A stretch of 64,000 nucleotides of DNA, taken from the NCBI GenBank assembly GCA_958296385.1, contig OY282494.1:219416-283415 (forward strand). Direction: 5' to 3'. Source of the DNA: an uncultured Dehalococcoidia bacterium (GTDB lineage Bacteria; Chloroflexota; Dehalococcoidia; Lucifugimonadales; UBA3495). Each line of letters begins with the position of its first letter. Within the stretch, counting starts at the first letter, position 1. The notes under the pieces were generated by a model. That model saw only the letters and a list, made by a program, of their open reading frames with translations. It was not told where the DNA came from and ran no database searches. The translations under genes were made by a program, and so were the position numbers. Shown here one piece after another: positions 58,332 to 64,000 of this stretch.

Positions 58332-59246
58332 TCAGGGATAGACTTCCAGGTTGCCTAGATGCACTTCGGCGATAATTTCCCGGCTGGAATGGCCGTGTCC
58401 GTCGTCCGGGGCGCTGCCGGCTGCGGTGATGTCGTAGTGGGGGATGGTTACCAGGGTGCGGGCCTCTACAATCAGGCCGTCCCGCAGTAGTTCGTGGTGA
58501 TTGTTGGAGTTGAGGGTTACGCGTATCTCGTGGGCGCCGGGGGTTAGGCCGGTGAGTCGGTAGGATGGCGCAAAGACGCGGCTGATTTTTACGCCGTCAA
58601 CGTAGATGTGGGCGTGGCCCGTGCCGGGGACGTGGGGGGCGTCAACCTGGTCGGGCGCCCATTGCCAAGCCTCGGTGTCAATGGCGACGTCAACGGTGCC
58701 TTTGGATTCCACTTGGGCGGCGATGGCAACGGCAATGGGGGCGCCGGCGTCGATGGATTCGGGTTTGGCGGCGTGCCCGGATGAGTGGTCGTGGCTGTGG
58801 CTGTCGTTGCTGGCGGCGGGTTTGCCGTTTGTGGCGGCGGCATCGGCGGGGGCGAATACGTGGAAATTGATGCCAAAGCCGCCGGCGGTGTGGGCGTCAA
58901 GGGTGATAACGCCGGGCTGTCCGGGGGCGACAGCGGCGGTCAGGTCGTAGCCGTGCAGGTGAATCTCGCCGGCTTCGTCGGCGTCAAAGGCAAGGCGCAC
59001 CGTTTGGCCCTGGCGCACCCGCAAGTCCGCGCGGGCCAAGTCGCTGGCGCGGTTGGCGATGGTCATGTTAATCAGCGTCGCGTCGGCGGATGTTTGCCGG
59101 TCGGCGGTGTAGGGGGCTTGGGTTGAGTCGTTGGTTGTGAACGGGGCGTCGGATTGGACGCCGGTTTGGCACGCGGTTAGCGCTGCGGCGATGAGCAGCA
59201 GCGGGACGACGATGGCCCAACGGGCGTGGTGCGGGATTCGCAGCAT
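58332..59246 (-). CDS. Lipoprotein with cupredoxin-like and His-rich segments
   Basis: The 304-residue protein has a lipobox (AAALTAC, Cys26), then a cupredoxin-like stretch (residues about 70-135: LRVRQGQTVRLAFDADEAGEIHLHGYDL and GFGINFHVFAP), a His-rich linker (SNDSHSHDHSSGHA), and a beta domain with HAHIYVDGVKISR and GAHEIRVTLNSNNHHELLRDG. The many His residues suggest copper or zinc binding outside the membrane. A second gene for a His-rich membrane protein ends 97 bases upstream on the same strand. The exact function is unknown. Confidence 0.8.
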   Translation of the reverse strand: MLRIPHHARWAIVVPLLLIAAALTACQTGVQSDAPFTTNDSTQAPYTADRQTSADATLINMTIANRASDLARADLRVRQGQTVRLAFDADEAGEIHLHGYDLTAAVAPGQPGVITLDAHTAGGFGINFHVFAPADAAATNGKPAASNDSHSHDHSSGHAAKPESIDAGAPIAVAIAAQVESKGTVDVAIDTEAWQWAPDQVDAPHVPGTGHAHIYVDGVKISRVFAPSYRLTGLTPGAHEIRVTLNSNNHHELLRDGLIVEARTLVTIPHYDITAAGSAPDDGHGHSSREIIAEVHLGNLEVYP

Positions 59247-59343
59247 CGCGGGTTACCTCCGGGTGGTGCGCGGTACCGTTCCGGCGGTGAATGAATGATA
59301 GTCATGGCCGGCGGTCTGACGGGATAGATGGGGGGATGCGCGG

Positions 59344-59841
59344 TCAGGCTACCGGAGGGCGATGGGGGGGTGTCGGGTTGGCGCCGGATCGGATGGCCGG
59401 GTTGTCGTCAAAGCGCGGCCGGGGGGTGCAATCCGGACTGGCCGGCGGCGGGCGCAGTGGTTCGGGCGCCGGTTGGCAGGGGGCGGTTAGGACGGTTAGC
59501 AGCATGCTGCCGGCGTTGGGGGTCAGGATGACAACGGCGCCGCCGGCGGGGGGGATGGAGGCTCCGGGCGGCGGCGGGTGGACGTGGCGGCCGGCGTTGT
59601 CGTACACGTGCTGGTGCGGGGCGGGTGCGCCGTCTAGATAGAGGTGGTCGTGGGCGTGGGTGCGCTCGGCGAAATGGTGGTCGTCCAGGGGGCCGACGAT
59701 GGGGAGGGCCGTCCAGAACAGGGCCAGGCCGAGCAGCAGCAGGGCGGCGATGGACGGCGGGGCGGGCTGGCGGAGGGGGCGGGCGGGGAGTGACCGGGCC
59801 TGGGCAGCGTTCACGACTTTCGGCATAGTGGGGGGCGTCAC
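59344..59841 (-). CDS. His-rich single-pass membrane protein
   Basis: The 165-residue product has one membrane helix (about residues 32-50, IAALLLLGLALFWTALPIVG) followed by DDHHFAERTHAHDHLYLDG and HQHVYDNAGRHVHPPPPG, a dense set of His and acidic residues that would face outward, and a Pro-rich tail. No family is recognised. It precedes the cupredoxin-like lipoprotein in the same direction, so the two may handle a metal together. The start is a GTG (59841) or ATG 59826; no ribosome-binding site is obvious, which lowers confidence. Confidence 0.55.
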   Translation of the reverse strand: MTPPTMPKVVNAAQARSLPARPLRQPAPPSIAALLLLGLALFWTALPIVGPLDDHHFAERTHAHDHLYLDGAPAPHQHVYDNAGRHVHPPPPGASIPPAGGAVVILTPNAGSMLLTVLTAPCQPAPEPLRPPPASPDCTPRPRFDDNPAIRSGANPTPPHRPPVA

Positions 59842-59885
59842 TAATTCGACTTGAAAAAGTCGCTTCGGGGGGCGTCATTAATTCG
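59830..59885. promoter_or_regulatory. Direct repeats flanking a short palindrome (possible operator)
   Basis: GGGGGGCGTCACTAATTCG (59830-59848) and GGGGGGCGTCATTAATTCG (59867-59885) are direct repeats 37 bases apart, start to start. Between them CGACTT-GAAA-AAGTCG (59847-59862) is a 6-bp palindrome. The region lies between the divergent His-rich membrane protein and DUF1800 genes and may bind a regulator. Confidence 0.4.
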
Positions 59886-60043
59886 GAGGAACGTTAGTGA
59901 CCGGGGTATCGTTGACAGATGTATCAAGTCTAACAGATAATGTCCGGCAACTTGCCGTTGTGCCTGCGGTTGCGGGGGCGGCGGCGCGATGCGTCCGATT
60001 GGGGCGTTATCACATCCGGCGACAAGATATAGGAGGCATAGCG

Positions 60044-61447
60044 ATGGCATCCCAGGATATTGCCTTGATGGCTCACCTGATGCGTCGTGCCGGCTTTGGG
60101 GCCACCCGCGAGGAGTTGGAGACCAGGGCGGCGGCAGGATACGAGGCTACGGTTGAGGAACTGCTCAATCCGGAAAGCCAGCCGGCCATCGACCGGTACG
60201 AGTTGGTGCGGTACCATCCGTGGACGTGGCGCCCCGGCACCATTCAGGGGATGGGTTCGGCCGAGTGGCTCTACTTTATGACCAACACCAAGCGTCCGCT
60301 GGAAGAGAAAATGGCGCTCTTTTGGCACCAGGTGTTCGCTACGGGCGTCTCCAAAGTTGACCACTACGACGAGATTACCCGGATGGTGGCGCTGTTCCGC
60401 GAGAAGGGGATGGGCAACTACAAGGAGCTGCTGCTGGACATCGCGCGGAATCCGGCGATGATTTACTGGCTGGACAACTTCGAGAACCACGCGGACGCCG
60501 TCAACGAGAACTGGGGCCGGGAGCTGCTGGAGCTGTTCAGCATGGGCGTGGGCACCTACACCGAGGTTGACGTGCGGGAGGCGTCCCGGGCCTTTACCGG
60601 CTGGACTTTTGAGCCCAAGCTGCCCCGGGGGCCAATCGGTCGCCACGACTGGAACTTTGCCTATCTGCCGGAAGACCACGACGACGGGGAAAAGACTTTC
60701 CTGGGCGAGACGGGCAACTTCAACGGTGATGACATCATCAACATCATCTGCGACCATCCGGCCACGGCGACCTTTATCGCCCGCCACCTGTACAACTTCT
60801 TTGTGGCCGACGAGGCGCAGGTTCCGGCGTGGCAGGTGATTCCGCCGAAGGACGAGGCGGCGATTGAGCTGCTGGCCGACGCTTTCATTGACTCCGGCAG
60901 CGACCTGAAGGCCGTTTTGCGAGTGCTGTTCAACAGCGACTTTTTCAAGAATGCCCGCTACGCCCGCCTGAAGAGCCCCGCCGAAGTGGTGGTGGGCACG
61001 CTGCGGCTGGTGGGAGGCTTTGACTTCCCGGCGCCGGGTCTGGGCGAGATGGCGCGGCAGCCCACTTACATGGGCCAGGACTTGCTGAACCCGCCCAGCG
61101 TGGAAGGCTGGCACACCGGCGTGGAGTGGATTAACAGCGGCTCGCTGATGCGCCGCATCAACTTTACCGCCGACATGGTGAGCGACGTTACCCGGCCCGG
61201 AATCCGCTCGATGATTGACCGGATGCAGGCGCAGGGCGACTTGACGCCGGACACGATGGTGGACAGCTGCCTGGACTTGATGGGGCCGCTGGAAGTGGAC
61301 GGGGAAACGCGCACGGAGCTGATTACTCACGCGGCCGGCGGGGGCAACCTGACCTGGGGCACCAACGCCGACGTGGATGCGTCCGAGCAGCGCATATCCG
61401 AGATGCTGCAACTGATTGTGTCGCTGCGCGACTACCAGTACGCCTAG
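60044..61447 (+). CDS. DUF1800 domain protein
   Basis: A 467-residue DUF1800 protein. IALMAHLMRRAGFGATREELE, LYFMTNTKRPLEEKMALFWHQVFAT, NWGRELLELFSMGVGTYTEVDVREASRAFTGW and LLNPPSVEGW are family marks. ATG 60044 has a perfect AGGAGG seven bases upstream. DUF1800 genes almost always precede a DUF1501 gene, as here (49 bases). No signal peptide is present. The function of the pair is unknown; they are linked to secreted or cell-surface polymers in Planctomycetota and others. Confidence 0.92.
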   Translation: MASQDIALMAHLMRRAGFGATREELETRAAAGYEATVEELLNPESQPAIDRYELVRYHPWTWRPGTIQGMGSAEWLYFMTNTKRPLEEKMALFWHQVFATGVSKVDHYDEITRMVALFREKGMGNYKELLLDIARNPAMIYWLDNFENHADAVNENWGRELLELFSMGVGTYTEVDVREASRAFTGWTFEPKLPRGPIGRHDWNFAYLPEDHDDGEKTFLGETGNFNGDDIINIICDHPATATFIARHLYNFFVADEAQVPAWQVIPPKDEAAIELLADAFIDSGSDLKAVLRVLFNSDFFKNARYARLKSPAEVVVGTLRLVGGFDFPAPGLGEMARQPTYMGQDLLNPPSVEGWHTGVEWINSGSLMRRINFTADMVSDVTRPGIRSMIDRMQAQGDLTPDTMVDSCLDLMGPLEVDGETRTELITHAAGGGNLTWGTNADVDASEQRISEMLQLIVSLRDYQYA

Positions 61448-61496
61448 CGCACGGCCCACGCGAGAGTGAACGATTGACACTCACAGGAGCGACAAA

Positions 61497-62624
61497 ATGA
61501 CCGCGACGAAGAAAGACCCGGTTCTGGTAGTGTTGCAGCTCACCGGCGGCAACGACTACATGAACACCGTCATACCCCACGCCGACCCCCTGTACCGCGA
61601 AAAGCGGCCGGTGGTGGGCGTGGCCGACGACCGGATTATCAAGCTGAACGACCGCATCGGACTGCACCCGGAAGTGGGGCCGCTGAAGCGGTTCTGGGAC
61701 TCCGGGGACATGGCCATCATTCACGGCGTGGGGTACGCCAACAGCCCGCGCAGCCACTTCCGGAGCATGGACATCTGGCACACCTGCGAGCCGGACAAGC
61801 TGGGCACCGAGGGCTGGCTGGGCCGGGCCACCCGTGACATGGACCCGAACAAGGACAACGTAATCACGGCGGTGAACTTCGGCCCCAGCCTGCCCCGCGC
61901 GCTGGCGCTGCCCGGCGTGCCGGTGGCCTGCGTGGACGACCTGGACAACTTCGGGATGCTGACCAGCATTCAGGAAGAAATGCAGCGGGACAAGATTATT
62001 GACCGATTTACCCGCCTGTACTCGCCCACCATCGGCAGCGGGTTCGTGATGGACTATCTGGGCCAGACCGGGCTGGACGGCCTCAAAGCCGCCGACATCC
62101 TGAAGGTTGCGCCGGAGCAGTACAGCAGCACCATCGAGTATCCGGACACGCCAATTGCGCGCAAGCTCAAGGGCATTTCGCAGGTGCATCAGGCCAATCT
62201 GGGCACGCGGGTGTTCTACACCGACCACGGCAGCTTTGACAGCCATTCCAACCAGATTGGGATGCACGACGGGCTGTGGCGGGACGTGTCGGCTGCGGTG
62301 GGCAGTTTCTTTGACGACCTGCGGGAGAACGACTCCAGCGACGACGTTATCCTGCTGATGTTCTCCGAGTTCGGCCGCCGTGTCCACGACAACGGCAGCG
62401 GCACGGACCACGGCGCGGCCGGCCTGGTGTTCGTCATGGGCGATCGGGTCCAGGGCGGCGAGTACGGAGAGTTTCCGTCCACCCGTCCCGAAGACCTGGA
62501 ACAGGGTGACCTGGTGCCGGGGACGGACTTCCGGGGGGTCTATTCGTCCATCCTGGAGAACTGGATGGGACTGGACGCCAACTCCATCGTGGGCGGCGCC
62601 TTTGAGAAGCCGGCGTTCGTCTAG
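61497..62624 (+). CDS. DUF1501 domain protein (sulfatase-like fold)
   Basis: A 375-residue DUF1501 protein, related to the alkaline phosphatase/sulfatase fold. VLVVLQLTGGNDYMNTVIPH, IHGVGYANSPRSHFRSMDIWHT, FYTDHGSFDSHSNQ and FSEFGRRVHDNGSGTDHGAAG carry the conserved Asp and His residues. Most DUF1501 proteins begin with a Tat signal; this one starts MTATKKDPVLVV without any, so it may be cytoplasmic. AGGAG stands seven bases before ATG. It is co-transcribed with DUF1800. Confidence 0.92.
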   Translation: MTATKKDPVLVVLQLTGGNDYMNTVIPHADPLYREKRPVVGVADDRIIKLNDRIGLHPEVGPLKRFWDSGDMAIIHGVGYANSPRSHFRSMDIWHTCEPDKLGTEGWLGRATRDMDPNKDNVITAVNFGPSLPRALALPGVPVACVDDLDNFGMLTSIQEEMQRDKIIDRFTRLYSPTIGSGFVMDYLGQTGLDGLKAADILKVAPEQYSSTIEYPDTPIARKLKGISQVHQANLGTRVFYTDHGSFDSHSNQIGMHDGLWRDVSAAVGSFFDDLRENDSSDDVILLMFSEFGRRVHDNGSGTDHGAAGLVFVMGDRVQGGEYGEFPSTRPEDLEQGDLVPGTDFRGVYSSILENWMGLDANSIVGGAFEKPAFV

Positions 62625-62685
62625 AAACCGGGCCGGTGAACGGTTCCGGTACTGCGGGACACGCCATTGGGCAAAAAAACCGTCC

Positions 62686-62716
62686 GGGGCCAGTGGGTGC
62701 GAAATCTGCTGGCCCC
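62686..62716. terminator. Hairpin between the DUF1501 and NHL genes
   Basis: GGGGCCAG and CTGGCCCC form an 8-bp stem with a 15-base loop. No T tract follows on the plus strand; a run of seven A lies seven bases upstream. It may be an attenuator or 3'-end structure. Confidence 0.35.
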
Positions 62717-62788
62717 GTCGGTATGACGGCGGTACGACTTGACGTCAAGCCGGCGTCGGAATGCACGACAACAAGCAGGTAAAAGACT

Positions 62789-63850
62789 ATGCTAACGCAA
62801 ATCGCGAAAGGCCGCGTGTACGATTACAGCCACTCGGTGGGCCGGGGCGCGGCATCCGGCATGGGTTTCAGCCAGCCGGTGGCAATGGCCGTTGAGGGCA
62901 GCACGGTGTACGTGCTGAACCGGGGGCTGGAAGGCATATCCAACGTGCCGTGGAACAAGGTTGCTTACGGGGCGCGGGTCAGCGTCATTGACGTGGGCGA
63001 GACCGCCGGGGACGAAGAGTTCACCGGGGAGTTTGGCAAGTATGGTGACCGGGACGGGGAGTTTATCTGGCCCTCCGGCATGATACTCGGACCGGACGGC
63101 AACTTGTACGTATCGGACGAATGGCTGAACGTTATCTCGGTGTTCTCCAAAGACGGTGGTTTTGTCCGCAAGTGGGCGGCCGCACCGGCGGACGGCAAAG
63201 AGCACGGGATTGCCAACATCGCCAGCGACAGCCAGGGGAACATCTACTGCACGGACGGGCGTAGCCACGAAGTGCGGAAGTTCAGTCCCAACGGCGAACT
63301 GCTGGCCAGCTGGGGTTCGCTGGGCGATGGCGACGGAGAGTTCAACTCGCCCTGGGGCATTACGGTTGACCAGGCTGACGATTCGGTCTATGTGGCCGAC
63401 CATCGCAACCACCGGGTGCAGAAGTTCACATCGGACGGCGCTTGGGTGATGCAGTTTGGCGAGGCCGGTTCCAAGCGGGGGCAGCTGCACTTGCCGGTGA
63501 AGGTTACCGTTGACCCGCAGGGGGACGTGTACGTGGCCGACTGGAGCGACAACGGGATGCACCCCGGCAAGGTGCACGTGTTTGACCGCGAGGGTAACTT
63601 CATCATTTCGCTCATCGGCGACGCGCAGCAGCTGAGCAAGTGGGCGGACATGACCGTGCAGGCCAACGCCGACTATCTGAAGCGGCGGCGTGAGGTGGCC
63701 ACCACCGAATCGGAATGGCGGTTTGCGCTGCCGACGGACGTGCAGTTTGACGAGGAGCGCAGCCGACTGGTGGTGCTGGACGCGCAGCGCAGCCGGTTGC
63801 AGATTTACGACAAGAGGGCCGACTACATGGTTCCGCAGATGAACCTCTGA
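62789..63850 (+). CDS. NHL-repeat beta-propeller protein
   Basis: The 353-residue protein is made almost wholly of NHL repeats: at least five units like DGEFIWPSGMILGPDGNLYV-SDEWLNVISVF and DGEFNSPWGITVDQADDSVYVADHRNHRVQKF, forming a propeller. There is no signal peptide. Related proteins include peptidyl-alpha-hydroxyglycine lyase-like and scaffold proteins; the role here is unknown. It follows the DUF1800-DUF1501 pair in the same direction and probably belongs with it. Confidence 0.9.
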   Translation: MLTQIAKGRVYDYSHSVGRGAASGMGFSQPVAMAVEGSTVYVLNRGLEGISNVPWNKVAYGARVSVIDVGETAGDEEFTGEFGKYGDRDGEFIWPSGMILGPDGNLYVSDEWLNVISVFSKDGGFVRKWAAAPADGKEHGIANIASDSQGNIYCTDGRSHEVRKFSPNGELLASWGSLGDGDGEFNSPWGITVDQADDSVYVADHRNHRVQKFTSDGAWVMQFGEAGSKRGQLHLPVKVTVDPQGDVYVADWSDNGMHPGKVHVFDREGNFIISLIGDAQQLSKWADMTVQANADYLKRRREVATTESEWRFALPTDVQFDEERSRLVVLDAQRSRLQIYDKRADYMVPQMNL

Positions 63851-63860
63851 AGTTGGTATG

Positions 63861-63896
63861 GCGGGAGCGGGCCGTTGGATAGCGGCTTGCTCCCGC
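63861..63896 (+). terminator. Two-step hairpin after the NHL gene
   Basis: GCGGGAGC pairs with GCTCCCGC, and inside it GCCG pairs with CGGC, separated by GG/TT and an 8-base loop. It lies 11 bases after the stop; no strong T tract follows. Confidence 0.5.
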
Positions 63897-63952
63897 GCTG
63901 CTATCCTCCTGTTCCAACGCCCGCCGCGCGGCATGGCATTGACGGTCAACTG

Positions 63953-64000
63953 ATGGCTATAACCCGAGAGCAGGAGCCCGACTACATCCGTTTGGCGGAA
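63953..64000 (+). CDS. Start of an unidentified gene, cut by the window edge
   Basis: From ATG 63953 the frame stays open to the right edge, giving MAITREQEPDYIRLAE. The sequence is too short to identify, and no ribosome-binding site is clear, but position and direction fit the next gene of the DUF1800-DUF1501-NHL group. Confidence 0.4.
   Translation, partial: MAITREQEPDYIRLAE

Overview
This window is GC-rich bacterial DNA whose gene content best fits Chloroflexota, probably the SAR202/Dehalococcoidia side. That is an inference from gene types: three F420/flavin luciferase-like monooxygenases, an F420/PPOX-type oxidase, a Rieske oxygenase, an Aap-type amino-acid transporter, a DUF1800/DUF1501/NHL set and large FN3/FG-GAP surface proteins. 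There is no rRNA and no phylogenetic marker that I could place exactly. Genes are closely packed on both strands and no gene-free stretch exceeds about 300 bases.

Layout. 1-5.3 kb: the end-truncated start of an FAD oxidoreductase and a PPOX protein (minus), gcvT-gcvH (plus, no gcvP here), a serine hydrolase and a short DnaJ (minus). 5.5 kb: tRNA-Pro(GGG). 5.7-14.3 kb (all minus): SDR, luciferase-like monooxygenase, and an Aap transporter (aapJ, terminator, aapQ, aapM, two coiled-coil ORFs, aapP), with an amidohydrolase upstream. 14.3-21 kb: a repeat-built coiled-coil membrane protein, a Rieske oxygenase, a PaREP1/HEPN-like protein, otsA-otsB (trehalose), a HAD phosphatase and a DsbA/FrnE-like protein interrupted by UGA. 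21-27.3 kb: an operon of NuoE, NuoF, a molybdopterin FdhA/NuoG-like subunit and a ferredoxin-NADP reductase-like protein. 27.4-29.8 kb: a sigma region 4/HARE-HTH-like regulator and a DUF433/DUF5615 toxin-antitoxin pair. 29.9-35.4 kb: mutS, a second UGA-interrupted gene (ArsC/Spx-like), a small HAD protein, mutL. 35.4-44.6 kb: Tat-signal protein, HpcH-type aldolase, DUF192 lipoprotein, PfkB kinase, ThuA-like protein, monooxygenase, two tandem orphan binding lipoproteins, metallophosphoesterase, DUF502 protein. 44.7-55.8 kb (minus): a PknB-type kinase and two giant paralogous surface proteins. 55.9-64 kb: monooxygenase, citrate synthase, cupredoxin-like lipoprotein with a His-rich membrane protein, DUF1800, DUF1501, an NHL-repeat protein and the first codons of another gene.

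The most important result is that two genes carry an in-frame UGA exactly where a redox cysteine belongs: U-P-W-C in the FrnE-like protein and U-S-S-C in the ArsC-like protein. Each is followed by a hairpin resembling a bacterial SECIS. The cell therefore very likely inserts selenocysteine, and standard gene callers would truncate both genes. Other notable items are an FdhA-like subunit lacking the catalytic Sec/Cys-His pair, seven-bladed FG-GAP propellers that appear to be inserted inside an FN3 domain in both giant surface proteins, a hexanucleotide repeat tract inside mutS, and a palindromic intergenic element present three times.

The genes suggest an aerobic or microaerobic heterotroph that takes up amino acids, oxidises organic compounds with flavin and Rieske oxygenases, makes trehalose and displays large adhesive surface proteins next to a sensor kinase.
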